Assembly (NCBI RefSeq): GCF_017356015.1
Contig: NZ_JAFIQV010000033.1
Coordinates: forward strand, 17,966 to 81,965
Direction of reading: 5' to 3'
DNA: 64,000 nucleotides
DNA from: Azospirillum sp. SYSU D00513
GTDB taxonomy: Bacteria; Pseudomonadota; Alphaproteobacteria; Azospirillales; Azospirillaceae
Below, piece by piece: positions 8,987 through 18,478 of the stretch (the first letter of the stretch is position 1; each line of letters opens with the position of its first letter). The notes below the pieces were generated by a model. It saw only the letters and a program-made list of their open reading frames with translations, did no database searches and was not told the origin of the DNA. Made by a program: the position numbers and the translations under genes.

Positions 8987-10200
8987 GCCCGTCCCCGCAC
9001 CATGGAGTGGATAAGGGCCATCTGTTGCTTCAGGCAGTGGGCGAGATCGTATTTGCGCAAGACCGTGCGGCGCCCGGCGCGCGCGATCCCGGCGAAGGCC
9101 TCGCGGTCCTCCAGCACGGACACCACCTGCTTCGCCACGGCGTCGGGCGAGAAGAAGTCGACCAGGAAGCCGTTTTCGCCGTGGGTGATGACTTCCTCGA
9201 CCGGCTTGGTGCGCGAACCGATGACCAGCGCTCCGAGCGACATGGCTTCCAGCATCGACCAGGACAGGACGAAGGGATAGGTCAGATAGACGTGCGCCGA
9301 GGTGACCTGGAGCATCCGCGTGAAGCGGTCGTAAGGCACGTAGCCTAGGAAGAAGACCCGTTTCGGATCGACCGGGACCTCCGCCAACATCTTCTCCCGC
9401 CAGTTCGCCGCGTCGGCGGGGCCGCTTCCATAGCTGACCCCGTCGCTGCCGACGATCAGGATCTTGGCGTTGGGCCGCTCCTCGCAGATGCGCGGCACCG
9501 CGCGCATGAGGGTGGGGAAGCCCCGATAGGGTTCCAGGTTGCGCGCGACATAGGTCACCACCTCATCCCGCCGGGTCAGGACCGTGCCGTCCGGCAGTTC
9601 GAAGGAGGCGTCGGGATCTGGTTGCAGGCTCGCGGTGTCCACGCCCTCGTGGATGACCGTGATCTTCGGGTGATAGACCTTGGGATGAACGCTCCGCTGC
9701 CAATGGGTGGGCGACAGGCCACGGTCGCAGGATTCCAGCGACAGCAGCAGGTGCGTGTTCCGGATCCGCGAGCGCAGGATGCTGTCCATTTCCGGCGGGC
9801 TAGACGGATCGAAATCGATGTCCTGCCCACGTGCCTGGTAATAGAACTCGCAATGGTTCAGCAGTGGAGTTCCCGGGAACACATCCTTGACGAACAGCGC
9901 CTCGCCCCAGCCGGGATGGGTGATGACGATGTCCGGGATGAAGTTCTCCGCACGTAGCTGCAGCAGGACGCGAGCGACCGCCTGTCCGTGCAGGACCGCG
10001 TCCTCCGCCCGGTATAGGTATTGATGGATCGTCTTGCCCGGTTCGCGGGACAGCCCGTAGCTGATGCGCTTGACTCGCGGGATGTCCCGGTCCTTGCGCT
10101 TCGTGATGAAGACGACCTGATTATCGGGATTTTGGGCGAGCTTCGCGGCCAGGTGCTTGTATTGCCCCGGCATGTTCTGATGGATGAAAACGATTTTCAT
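8983..10200 (-). CDS. Glycosyltransferase family 4
   Basis: A 405-residue GT4 enzyme. It opens MKIVFIHQNMPGQYKHLA, typical of a subgroup with an N-terminal Glyco_trans_4_3-like domain, followed by PDIVITHPGWGEALFVKDVF. The donor domain includes TYVARNLEPYRGFPTLMRAV (about residue 220) and the EX7E region SWSMLEAMSLGALVIGSRTKP. The reading frame extends to 10287, but that would overlap the upstream gene; ATG 10200 is 20 bp after the upstream stop and fits the family N-terminus. It overlaps the next gene by 4 bp. Confidence 0.88.
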   Translation of the reverse strand: MKIVFIHQNMPGQYKHLAAKLAQNPDNQVVFITKRKDRDIPRVKRISYGLSREPGKTIHQYLYRAEDAVLHGQAVARVLLQLRAENFIPDIVITHPGWGEALFVKDVFPGTPLLNHCEFYYQARGQDIDFDPSSPPEMDSILRSRIRNTHLLLSLESCDRGLSPTHWQRSVHPKVYHPKITVIHEGVDTASLQPDPDASFELPDGTVLTRRDEVVTYVARNLEPYRGFPTLMRAVPRICEERPNAKILIVGSDGVSYGSGPADAANWREKMLAEVPVDPKRVFFLGYVPYDRFTRMLQVTSAHVYLTYPFVLSWSMLEAMSLGALVIGSRTKPVEEVITHGENGFLVDFFSPDAVAKQVVSVLEDREAFAGIARAGRRTVLRKYDLAHCLKQQMALIHSMVRGRA

Positions 10201-10219
10201 GAGAGGCCGGGTAAGAGGG

Positions 10220-11788
10220 TCATCGGAGCGGATGGCGGGACGCGCCCATAACGGCGAGGTGATCGGCAACGGCGCGGACGACGCCAAGCCAGTCGCCAGG
10301 AGCGGCTTGGCGGAACAGCTTGGCCGTAGGATACCATGGACTGTCGGAGCGATCCAAAAGCCATCGCCAATCCGGGGAATAGGGCAGCATGATGCACACC
10401 GGCCGGCCGAGCGCGCCGGCGAGATGCGCCACCGACGTGTCCACCGTCACGACGGCATCCAGTTGCCGGATGAGGGCGGCGGTATCGGCCATGTCGCCGA
10501 TCATTGGGCCAAGGTCCAGGACCGGACGCTCCGTCGGAGCCGCCTCGGCCAATTCTGCGCCTCGGTTTCCCTTCTGAAGGCTGAAGAAGGTTGCCTGAGG
10601 AATATCCAGAAGCGCTTCCAGAGCGTCGCGGCCGAGCGAACGCTGCCGGTCGTTGCGATGGGCGGGATCCCCTCCCCAAACCACCCCGACGGCCAGCGTG
10701 CCGGGCCGGGCCGCCGGTCGGAGCGGAAGGTCCGGCGCCCGCAGATAGGGCACGGAGGCGGGAATGCTGTCCAACCCCGTCCGGAACACGCGCGGAAGGC
10801 TCATTAGCGGCAGATGAAGATCGAAAGGCGGCAGGGGATCGCCGCTCTCCACGATCCTCGCATCCGGAAAACTGACAGACAGGAGCCGGCACAGAGGCGG
10901 CTGGCACTCAAGGATGAGATGCCCCTCGATCATCGGCAGATAGCGGGCAAAGTGCAGCGTGTCACCGAGCCCCTGTTCGGCGTGCAGCAGCAGGACCCGG
11001 CCGTTCAGCGGTTCCCCGGCCCACAAGGGTTGCGCGAAGCCGCGCGGCTGGCTTTCGGCAAGCTTCCAGCGCCACTCGTACTCCTCCCAGCCCTCTTTCA
11101 GGCGCCCGGACACCAGCAGCGCAAGCGCCCGGTTCCAGTGAGCGGAGGTGTCGCCGGGTTTCGCAGCTAGCGTGCGTTCGTATTGGGCAAGGGCTTCGGG
11201 CAGCTGGTTCAGACGCTGGTAGGCCATCCCCTGGTTCACGGCGGTGTCGATGAAAGCCCCGCCGGCTGCGACGTTGGCGATGCCGTAGGCGCGCAGCGCC
11301 GGAATCTCCCGGCGGCTCCGCAGATGCAGGTTGCCCAAGCTGCACCAGTATTTGACGCGATCCGGCTGCAGGGTGACGGCGCGGCGGTAGAAGGACAGCG
11401 CCATGTCTGGTTGTTCGGCTCCGACCAGCAGGTTGGCGTAGTTGAAGGCCGCTTCCGCCTGGCCGGGCTCGAGGTGAAGCGCGCGGCGGTAGCTCCGCTC
11501 CGCGCGATCCGATGCGCGGATTCCCTGCTGGGCGGTGCCCAGATTGGCATGGAAGCGGGCGGCGTGCGGGGCAAGCGCCACGGCGCGGGAGAGCCTTAGC
11601 ACAGCCGCATCGCCATTCTTGGCGATCAGGGCCGCCAAGCCATGCAGATGATGAGCCTCGGCGCTGTCCGGAAAACGGTCCGCCAAGGCGCGGCAGGCGC
11701 TTTCCGCGGCCTCCGGCCGGCCTGCCTGGATGAGGGCCAGGACCTCCCGCAGAGCCGCCTCCAGCCCGGAGGGAGTGATGCCCGTCAT
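10220..11788 (-). CDS. TPR-repeat protein with C-terminal GT9-like half
   Basis: A 522-residue protein with about seven TPR units up to residue 260, then a GT9-like half. Key pieces are LLHAEQGLGDTLHFARYLP, which resembles the heptosyltransferase N-domain loop, and VDTSVAHLAGALGRPVCIML, the C-domain nucleotide-binding signature. DSPWYPTAKLFRQ near the end is shared with the proteins at 2931 and 18479, so the three are paralogues. ATG 11788 was chosen because the upstream gene stops at 11802 and the longer frame lacks TPR sequence. It is the second gene of the minus-strand array. Target unknown; a glycan or protein-glycosylation role is inferred. Confidence 0.83.
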   Translation of the reverse strand: MTGITPSGLEAALREVLALIQAGRPEAAESACRALADRFPDSAEAHHLHGLAALIAKNGDAAVLRLSRAVALAPHAARFHANLGTAQQGIRASDRAERSYRRALHLEPGQAEAAFNYANLLVGAEQPDMALSFYRRAVTLQPDRVKYWCSLGNLHLRSRREIPALRAYGIANVAAGGAFIDTAVNQGMAYQRLNQLPEALAQYERTLAAKPGDTSAHWNRALALLVSGRLKEGWEEYEWRWKLAESQPRGFAQPLWAGEPLNGRVLLLHAEQGLGDTLHFARYLPMIEGHLILECQPPLCRLLSVSFPDARIVESGDPLPPFDLHLPLMSLPRVFRTGLDSIPASVPYLRAPDLPLRPAARPGTLAVGVVWGGDPAHRNDRQRSLGRDALEALLDIPQATFFSLQKGNRGAELAEAAPTERPVLDLGPMIGDMADTAALIRQLDAVVTVDTSVAHLAGALGRPVCIMLPYSPDWRWLLDRSDSPWYPTAKLFRQAAPGDWLGVVRAVADHLAVMGASRHPLR

Positions 11789-11801
11789 GCTGGACTCCCG
11801 C

Positions 11802-13904
11802 TCATCCCTTTTGGGAATCACACCAGCGCGCCCACATGTCGCGGTAGGCATTTTCCATAGCGCGGGCAAAGGCCGGGCCGTCGCACAGCGGCGACTTGGC
11901 CATCCGTTGGCGCAACGTAGCCCGCAGTTCCACCAGCCGGTCGAGGTCGCCGGCAAGGCGGGCGGCGACTTCCCCGAACTGCTCAGGGCCATTCGCGACC
12001 AGTTCGCCCAACCCTACCGCGTTCAGCACGCTGGCGCCATAGCGGCCGCTCGTCCGATCGCCGGCCATGCTGATGACCGGCACCCCCATCCATAGAGATT
12101 CGCAGGTCGTCGTCATGCCGCCGTAGGGGAAGGTGTCCAGGGCAATGTCGATGAGGCCGTACTGGGCCAGATGGTCTTCCTGACGCTCGTTGCCGCTGGC
12201 GAGGACGATGCGCGACAGGTCGGCGCCTGCCCGGCGGAAACGGCCCAGGATCGCCTCACGGGCTTCCTCGCTGCCGATGTGGCGGGATTTCAGCAGGAGT
12301 TTCGCATTGGGCACCCGGTCCAGCGCAGCTGTCCACAGCCTAGCGGTGGTGTCGGACAGCTTGGCAAAGTTGTTGAAGGAGCCGAAGGTAATGATGCCGT
12401 TGGTCCGCGCTGGCAGGGAGGTGGGCTCGGGCGCCTCGGGCGGACGGAAGCAATGGGAGATCCGGGGAAGGGTGTAGACCGTCTCCGAAAAAAGTTCCGG
12501 CGTGCCCTCCGGAGTGAGCCAAGCATCGGATAGGCGGTAGTCGATGGTGGACAGGCCCGTCGTGCCGGGATAGCCCAGCCAAGTCACCTGCACGGGGGCC
12601 GGCTTATGAGCGAAAGCGATCAGGCTGTGGCGCGCGGTGTGGCCGGCCAGATCGATGAGAACATCGATCTGGTCCTGCCGGATCAGCTGGGCGAGATCTG
12701 CGTCCGGCAGGCCGTTCACGTCGCGCCAAACATCGATCTTGGCCTTCAGCCTCTCCGTCACGCCATCCGGTCGGTCCAGATTCGCGTAGGCATAAATTTC
12801 GACGGCTTCCCGGTCGTGATGCTCCAGGAGATCCATCAGGAACCAGGCACAGGAATGGGCCTTCAGGTCGGGCGAGACGTAGGCGATGCGCAACCGCCGG
12901 TTCGGAGAGGGATCATTCCGGTGCTCCTGCCGGAAACGGCGGAGCGGCTCGCCGTGGCGGATGTCCCATTCCCGATGGATGTCATAAAGCCGTCGAGGCG
13001 AGACATCATCCGTATACTGGCTGTAGAACAGGACGTTGCTGCGGCAGCGGTCGTTTTCCGGCTGCGCCAGCAGTAACCGCCCCATCAGCTCCACAGCTTC
13101 CCGGCTCTTTCCCAGGGCAGCAAGCACCAGCCCATAGTTGACATAAATGGGTAGGAAATCTTTGTTCAACGCAAGGACCGTCCGGCAAACAGCAGCGGCT
13201 CTTTCCGGGTTTGAATGTTTCTGATAGAGAGCGGCAAGGTTAAGATATGCCGTATACTTCTTCGGGTTGAACTTTATGGATTTCTTGTAAGCCTCAATCG
13301 CTGGGCGAATCTGGTGCGTGTGGTGCAGGCACAGGCCCAGAAGGTACCACGCGTCGGCATTTTCCGGCTCAAGCTCTATGAACTTCTGGAGGAGCACGAT
13401 CGCTTCGGCATTGCGCTTGAGATGGTGCAGGCATCCCGCATGTGGGATCCAATCCTTCAAGGCATGCTCTTCGCGTGCGTACAGCTGTGCAAACATGGCC
13501 AGAGCCTTCGCCCAATCCTTCCGTCCGAACTGAGCGTGAGCAAGGTTGCGCATCACCTCCGTTTGCCTAGGAGCGATGGCCAGAACCTGTTCGAAGCAAG
13601 CACAGGCTTCCGAATATTGCCGATTTTCGTGATAAGCTAGACCAAGAGCGTTCAGGGCCGAGATGTCCCTTGGTGCGAGCGAGGCTGCCAGTTGCAGGAG
13701 CGGGATCGAAGCCTGGGCTGTGTTCGTCAGGGTGCCAATTGAGCCCAGGAGAACTAGGCTCTCCACCACCGACTGGCCAGCTTTCAACACGTTGCGGCAC
13801 TGGGAAGCAGCTTCCGCGTGACGACCGGCTTTGAAAAAAGCTTTCGCATCAGCCAAGGGATCGGGCGAAGTTGCGAGGGCCGCCGGATTGGAACGCGAGG
13901 TCAT
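11802..13904 (-). CDS. TPR O-GlcNAc-transferase-like protein (GT41)
   Basis: A 700-residue bacterial OGT/SPINDLY-type protein. TPR units occupy residues about 15-290. The GT41 catalytic region covers about 335-695, with GHTARHSLIAFAHKPAPVQ (His about 422), TWLGYPGTTGLSTIDYRLSD and TFGSFNNFAKLSDTTARLW (Lys about 515). These correspond to the conserved His and Lys regions of eukaryotic OGT. Such enzymes add sugars to Ser/Thr or Asn of proteins; the substrate here is unknown, but an RTX protein gene lies directly upstream. ATG 13904 was taken because the frame upstream loses TPR character; ATG 13922 is an alternative. No clear Shine-Dalgarno is visible at either. It heads the minus-strand glycosyltransferase array. 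Confidence 0.85.
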   Translation of the reverse strand: MTSRSNPAALATSPDPLADAKAFFKAGRHAEAASQCRNVLKAGQSVVESLVLLGSIGTLTNTAQASIPLLQLAASLAPRDISALNALGLAYHENRQYSEACACFEQVLAIAPRQTEVMRNLAHAQFGRKDWAKALAMFAQLYAREEHALKDWIPHAGCLHHLKRNAEAIVLLQKFIELEPENADAWYLLGLCLHHTHQIRPAIEAYKKSIKFNPKKYTAYLNLAALYQKHSNPERAAAVCRTVLALNKDFLPIYVNYGLVLAALGKSREAVELMGRLLLAQPENDRCRSNVLFYSQYTDDVSPRRLYDIHREWDIRHGEPLRRFRQEHRNDPSPNRRLRIAYVSPDLKAHSCAWFLMDLLEHHDREAVEIYAYANLDRPDGVTERLKAKIDVWRDVNGLPDADLAQLIRQDQIDVLIDLAGHTARHSLIAFAHKPAPVQVTWLGYPGTTGLSTIDYRLSDAWLTPEGTPELFSETVYTLPRISHCFRPPEAPEPTSLPARTNGIITFGSFNNFAKLSDTTARLWTAALDRVPNAKLLLKSRHIGSEEAREAILGRFRRAGADLSRIVLASGNERQEDHLAQYGLIDIALDTFPYGGMTTTCESLWMGVPVISMAGDRTSGRYGASVLNAVGLGELVANGPEQFGEVAARLAGDLDRLVELRATLRQRMAKSPLCDGPAFARAMENAYRDMWARWCDSQKG

Positions 13905-14190
13905 CGTGAAGAAAGCCAGCATTGAACAATTAAGGCAGCACCTTAAATACGCGAGCGTTCTAAGGCAATGAGGATGCGGGCAGACAGGTGTGCCAAAGAA
14001 CAGCCCCCCATGCTCGGTCTCGTTCAAAACGTGCAGAGAGCCGAGTGAGCTTGGCGATAACAATATCTGCGAGTTCGGCTCCACTGCCGGACCGCTTTGC
14101 CTTACCCAGGAGCTGTTTCGAAACCGCCGCGCACGAACATTAGGGCACGCCAGGAAAGAACATGAATTGGTTCGCAACTACCTCAAACAA

Positions 14191-14218
14191 AAAAGGGCAG
14201 GCTTTCGCCTGCCCTTTT
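14191..14218 (-). terminator. Intrinsic terminator after the RTX gene
   Basis: A perfect 12-bp stem AAAAGGGCAGGC/GCCTGCCCTTTT with a 4-base loop, read on the minus strand and followed by a run of T. It starts 18 bp after the RTX stop codon, so RTX transcription probably ends here and the downstream glycosyltransferase array is a separate transcription unit. Confidence 0.85.
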
Positions 14219-14235
14219 CCGTCTTACCAAACAGG

Positions 14236-15633
14236 TTACGAGATGATGATGAAATCAGTCGCGTTGACCTGAGTGACGCCGTCCAGAGTAGCGACGGTGA
14301 CGCGGCCCGTGGTGTCGCCCGCGTTCGCATCGTAGTACAGGATGCTCGAGGTGGTGTCGAAGATCAGGTACTGGCCCGGGGTTACCGTGGCAGCACCCAG
14401 GTTCGCACCACGGGCAAACTGCGTCGACAGGTTTGCGTTGTCGAGAGCGCCGAAGCCGGTCAGGCCGATCTTGTCGGTGCCGGTCGCGAAGCCCGCGATC
14501 ACGGCGCCAGCCGAAGTCGACTCGAACACCAGGACGTCGGCGCCGTCGCCGCCTTCCAGACGGTTGCCGGTGTCATTGCCGCCGTACAGCGTGTCGGCAC
14601 CAGCGCCACCGATCAGCGTGTCGTTACCGGCGTTGCCATAGAGACGGTCGTCACCGGCATCGCCGAGCAGGCGGTCGCCAGCGTCGCCGCCGAAGACGGT
14701 ATCGGCACCGGCGCCACCGTAGATGGTGTCAACGCCTGCACCGCCCACGATGGAGTCAGCGCCGGCGTTGCCGAACAGCAGCGTGCCGGTAGCATTGCCA
14801 GCAGCCGTGATCGTGTCGTTGCCGTCACCGCCGTAGATGGTGTCGGCGCCGATGGTGCCGCCCGACAGGAGGTCGTTGCCCAGATCGCCGAACAGAAGGT
14901 CAGCACCGCCACCCGTCGTGCCCGAGTCGCCGGTAATGGTGTCGTTGCCGCCGCCACCATAGATGGTGTCGCCAGCGTCACCGCCCAGAATGGTGTCGTT
15001 ACCGGCGTTGCCGAACAGCAGCGTGCCGGTAGCATTGCCAGCAGCCGTGATCGTGTCGTTGCCGTCACCGCCATAAACGGTGTCAGCGCCAGCGGTGCCG
15101 CCCGTCAGGAGGTCGTTGCCCAGATCGCCGAACAGGCGGTCGCTGCCGAGGCCGCCGTCCAGGCTGTCGTTGCCCGCGCCACCATAGATGGTGTCGGCGG
15201 CGTCGCCGCCGAGAACAGAGTCGTTGCCGGCATTGCCGAACAGCAGCGTTCCAGTGGCGTTCGCGGCAGCGGTGATGGTGTCGTTACCCGCACCACCGTA
15301 AACGGTATCGGCACCCGAGACAGCGCTCAGGGAGTCGTTGCCCGCGTCACCGAAGAGCAGGTCGTTGCCCAGGCCGCCGACGACAGTGTCGTTGCCCGCG
15401 CCACCGTAGAGGGTGTCGTTGCCGTCGTTACCGAAAACCGAGTCGGTGCCGGCGTTGCCGAACAGCAGATCGGCCGTGGAGGCGCCCACCAGCGTGTCGG
15501 AGCCGTCGCCGCCGTAAATCGTGTCAGCACCAACGGCGGTGATGACGTCAGCAGCGCCGAGACCCAGGATCAGGTCGTCGGTGGAGGCCGACGTCAGGGT
15601 GTCTTCGCTCTCAGTGAGAGTAAACGTTGCCAT
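14236..15633 (-). CDS. RTX (hemolysin-type calcium-binding repeat) protein
   Basis: A 465-residue acidic protein made almost wholly of GGxGxDxUx nonapeptide units (many copies of variants such as GGAGNDTI and IYGGDGNDT, residues about 40-350). These fold into a Ca2+-bound parallel beta-roll. The C-terminal about 95 residues (VLVFESTSAGAVIAGFATG onwards) resemble the capping and secretion-signal regions of type I-secreted RTX proteins. There is no N-terminal Sec signal and no protease or lipase domain, so it is more likely a structural surface or S-layer-like protein than an enzyme. GAAGGGG stands a few bases before ATG 15633. No type I secretion genes are in the window. Neighbouring GT41 enzymes make it a candidate glycosylation substrate, which is inference. 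Confidence 0.88.
   Translation of the reverse strand: MATFTLTESEDTLTSASTDDLILGLGAADVITAVGADTIYGGDGSDTLVGASTADLLFGNAGTDSVFGNDGNDTLYGGAGNDTVVGGLGNDLLFGDAGNDSLSAVSGADTVYGGAGNDTITAAANATGTLLFGNAGNDSVLGGDAADTIYGGAGNDSLDGGLGSDRLFGDLGNDLLTGGTAGADTVYGGDGNDTITAAGNATGTLLFGNAGNDTILGGDAGDTIYGGGGNDTITGDSGTTGGGADLLFGDLGNDLLSGGTIGADTIYGGDGNDTITAAGNATGTLLFGNAGADSIVGGAGVDTIYGGAGADTVFGGDAGDRLLGDAGDDRLYGNAGNDTLIGGAGADTLYGGNDTGNRLEGGDGADVLVFESTSAGAVIAGFATGTDKIGLTGFGALDNANLSTQFARGANLGAATVTPGQYLIFDTTSSILYYDANAGDTTGRVTVATLDGVTQVNATDFIIIS
14762..15072. repeat. Direct DNA repeats inside the RTX gene, 240-bp period
   Basis: The 71 bases at 14762-14832 are identical to 15002-15072, exactly 240 bp apart, and similarity continues on both sides. 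A more diverged copy lies around 15222-15300. Near-identity at the DNA level points to recent duplication of a beta-roll segment and makes the gene prone to repeat-number change. Confidence 0.85.
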
Positions 15634-15986
15634 TTATAGCCCCTTCAACCAATAAACCGGTTCGTTTGGATCCAAGGGGGGCCATGTCATAGACACAGCC
15701 CTGGCGAGCCAGGCCGATAGACCCTTGAACTGTGGATACGCATAAGGGGTGTTCGGAAAAAAGGCAAGCGCATCGGGCGCCATACGCTCCAGCTGAACTC
15801 CGCGTCGTACCCATAGGCTAAAATTGTTGCAAATCCGCCACTTAGTTGGAGCGGGGGCGAGCGGGCGAGGGGGCGCCCCCGCCGAAGGTCCCAACCATGC
15901 CGTGATGCTTTAGCCTAGGGCTTGAACTGCAATAGGTTTTGTGGCGCGGAGGCGCTCCCCTTCATCCGGGAACCGGGACGCGGCTA
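15634..15986. other. Non-coding region upstream of the RTX gene
   Basis: About 350 bp between the RTX start and the end of the GT41 gene at 15987. It should hold the RTX promoter on the minus strand and the 3' region of the GT41 gene. I see no convincing -35/-10 pair. One 86-codon open frame on the minus strand ends directly at the RTX start, but it has no recognisable protein character. Confidence 0.5.
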
Positions 15987-18293
15987 TCACGACGCGCCGT
16001 TTGCGCACCAGCGCCGCCACGCGCCGCGCAGCGCATCCTCCATACCGCGCGAGAAGCCTGCTCCGTCAAGGAGGGGGGAACGCAGCACCCGTGCCCTCAT
16101 TCCGGCGCGCAGGGTGGCCAGCCGCGCGGAGTCACGGCACAGCGCCGCCGCGATGCTCACATACTCTTCCGCCGACCGGGCGATCAGCTCATCGAGCCCC
16201 AACAAGGACAGGAAATGCGCACTCTGCCGGCCGGCCGGCGTGTCGCCCGGCCATGCGACCATGGGCACCCCCATCCACAAGGCCTCACAACTCGTCAGCC
16301 CGCCGGAAAAGGGTCGCGGGTCGAGCGCCACGTCCATGTCGCCATATTCGGCCAGCATGGCCGCGTGCGACGACCAGCCGCGCAGATGGATCCGTTCCGG
16401 CTCCACCCCAGCGGCAGCGAAACGCGCCCTGATCCGGCCCCGCACCACGGGATCGTGCAAGGGACGCGCCTTCAGGAGCAGCCGGGCGTCCGGCACGGCG
16501 GCGAGCAGACCGGCCCATAGGGAAACCGTCGCGTCCGACAGCTTCGCCAGGCTGTTGAATGAGCCGAAAGTCACAGGCCCGCCTCCCGACGAGGGGGGCG
16601 GAGCGACGGCGGGGGCCTGTTCCGGCGGCTGATAGCAGAACCGACCGTGCGGAAGGGGGATCAGCCTTTCCTCGAACCAGGACGCGGCCTCGGGCGGTAT
16701 CTCTAGGCCGCCACCGATGAGCCCGTCGATCGTCGGCATGCCGGTCGTGTGCACATAGCCCAGCCACGTCATCTGCACCGGCGCCGGCCGGCGGGCGAAG
16801 ACCGGCAGACGGTGCCCCGCCGTGTGGCCCGACAGGTCGATCAGGATGTCGATGGAGTCCGCGCGGATCGTCTCCGCCAGCAGCTCGTCCGGCAAGGCGG
16901 CGACCTGGCGCCAGCCCTCGACATGCCCTTTCAGCGCGCGGGTCATCGCATCCTCGTCGGGCTGGCTGGCGTAGCAGACCAGCGCCAAGCGGCTCCGGTC
17001 GTGCGCGGCGAGGAACGGCGCCAGAAAATAGCCGACCGGGTGGCGTTTCAGATCCGCCGAGACGATCCCGACCCGCAGACGCCGCTCCGGATCGCGGTCG
17101 TTGGGGAAGGCCGGGGGTGTCCGGGGCAGAAGCGGGGCGGCATGCCGGTCGTGCCAGGCACGGTGGGCGGCGCGGTGTTCGGCCGGGGTCACGCCGGGCC
17201 GGTACTGGCTCGCGAACAGAAGGTTGCTGTGGGCCTTGCAGGCGTCCGGGGCGAGCGCGAGCGCACGGCGGAGCAGCCGTTCCGCCTCCCCGACCCGGCC
17301 CTCGTTGACCAGGATGGTGCCGAGATTCATCGTCAGGCCGGCCGCCGCCGGCTCAAGGGTCAGCCCGATGCGCAGCGCCGTTTCGGCCCGGCTCTGCTGC
17401 CCGACCGCGGCGGCGGCCATGGCGAAGGGGCCCCGCTGGACCGGGTCGCCGGGCTGCTCCCGGACCGCGGCCTCGAAGGCGCGCAGGGCGTCGAGCCAGT
17501 TTCCCGCCGCCTGGGCCTGCTCGCCGATCCGCCGCCAGGCCGGAACGAAGACCGCGCCCGGCAGGTGCGGGCCGGCCGCGCGCGCCGCGCGGAGCATGGC
17601 GGCGGCGGCCACCGGCCGGCCAAGCCGCAGCAGCGCGTCGCTCCGGTTCCTCAGCGCCGTTACGTGCGCCGGCTCCAGCAGGACGGCCCGCCCCGAAGCC
17701 GCGGCCGCAGCCGCGTCGTCCCCTTCGTCGCTCAGGACCAAGCCCAGCAGGACCCACAGGTTGGCCCGTTCTGGCGTCCGTTCCAGCCGTTCCCGGCAGA
17801 GCCGCCCGGCCTCGGCAAGCCGTTCCTGCCGACGCAGACCGTCGATCAGGATGAGGTCCAGTTCGGCGCGGCGCAGGCCGAGAGTGAGCGCCCGCCCCGC
17901 CGCCGCCGCCGCCGCCGCATGCTCCTCCCGCCCGTAGAGGAGGCGGGCGCGCAGCGCATGGACGGCGGCCAGGGACGGATCGAGGCTCAGCGCCGCCGCG
18001 CAATCCATCAAGGCCTGGTCGGGCGTTTCCCGCAGCGCCCGCAAGGCGGCCCGGTTTCCCCACGCGTCCGCATGGTCCGAACGGGCCACCAGGCTGCGCC
18101 CGAGCCAAAGACCGGCCTCATCCGGATCGCCGCGCAGCTGGTGGGTCAAGCCTATCCCCATCAGCCCTTCGGCCGATGCGGGCTCCCGGACCAGCAGGGC
18201 GATGCAGAACCGCCCGGCCTCATCCGGCCGGCCGGCCCGCAGATGATCGCGGGCGCTGATGAACCAGATCGGGTTGGTGTCTTCGGTGTGCAT
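15987..18293 (-). CDS. TPR O-GlcNAc-transferase-like protein (GT41)
   Basis: A 768-residue protein with many TPR-like units over residues about 10-370 and a GT41 catalytic region over about 395-765. Signature segments are DLSGHTAGHRLPVFARRPAP (about 485-505), MTWLGYVHTTGMPTID and TFGSFNSLAKLSDATVSLW (about 577-595). It matches the protein at 11802 in architecture but has a longer TPR part. ATG 18293 is the natural start (MHTEDTNPIW). It is divergently arranged with the TPR gene at 18479 across a 185-bp region that contains a hairpin. Likely role: glycosylation of a surface protein or flagellin; substrate not visible. Confidence 0.85.
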   Translation of the reverse strand: MHTEDTNPIWFISARDHLRAGRPDEAGRFCIALLVREPASAEGLMGIGLTHQLRGDPDEAGLWLGRSLVARSDHADAWGNRAALRALRETPDQALMDCAAALSLDPSLAAVHALRARLLYGREEHAAAAAAAGRALTLGLRRAELDLILIDGLRRQERLAEAGRLCRERLERTPERANLWVLLGLVLSDEGDDAAAAAASGRAVLLEPAHVTALRNRSDALLRLGRPVAAAAMLRAARAAGPHLPGAVFVPAWRRIGEQAQAAGNWLDALRAFEAAVREQPGDPVQRGPFAMAAAAVGQQSRAETALRIGLTLEPAAAGLTMNLGTILVNEGRVGEAERLLRRALALAPDACKAHSNLLFASQYRPGVTPAEHRAAHRAWHDRHAAPLLPRTPPAFPNDRDPERRLRVGIVSADLKRHPVGYFLAPFLAAHDRSRLALVCYASQPDEDAMTRALKGHVEGWRQVAALPDELLAETIRADSIDILIDLSGHTAGHRLPVFARRPAPVQMTWLGYVHTTGMPTIDGLIGGGLEIPPEAASWFEERLIPLPHGRFCYQPPEQAPAVAPPPSSGGGPVTFGSFNSLAKLSDATVSLWAGLLAAVPDARLLLKARPLHDPVVRGRIRARFAAAGVEPERIHLRGWSSHAAMLAEYGDMDVALDPRPFSGGLTSCEALWMGVPMVAWPGDTPAGRQSAHFLSLLGLDELIARSAEEYVSIAAALCRDSARLATLRAGMRARVLRSPLLDGAGFSRGMEDALRGAWRRWCANGAS

Positions 18294-18328
18294 TCTGATC
18301 GTCGGAAGAGGCCGGGAGAATGCGGTTG

Positions 18329-18352
18329 ATACGCCCGCACAGGCGGGCGTAT
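18329..18352. repeat. Hairpin between divergent glycosyltransferase genes
   Basis: A perfect 10-bp inverted repeat (ATACGCCCGC / GCGGGCGTAT) with a 4-base ACAG loop in the 185-bp divergent intergenic region. It could be an operator or an RNA stem in the leader of the gene at 18479. No T-run follows, so it is not a typical terminator. Confidence 0.6.
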
Positions 18353-18478
18353 ATCACGGTTCCCCCCTGCTCTCATGCCAGCATTCCTTCCGCAAGGAAG
18401 GCCGGCCGGATATTGAGCCGGCCTCGTCGAAGGGCAGGACGTTTTCTGTAGAAGCTCCAGGGATGAGAAGCCAGAGCC

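Noticed and set aside
13990..15639. A 549-codon plus-strand frame opposite the RTX gene
   Set aside because: It mirrors the RTX repeats on the other strand, and the protein is a repetitive Val/Ala pattern with no known fold. The RTX frame has clear nonapeptide motifs.
15634..15894. An 86-codon minus-strand frame ending directly at the RTX start
   Set aside because: No ribosome site, no recognisable protein pattern, and it lies where the RTX promoter and leader should be.
16749..18329. A 526-codon plus-strand frame opposite the GT41 gene
   Set aside because: Antisense to a gene with clear TPR and GT41 motifs; no independent protein signature.
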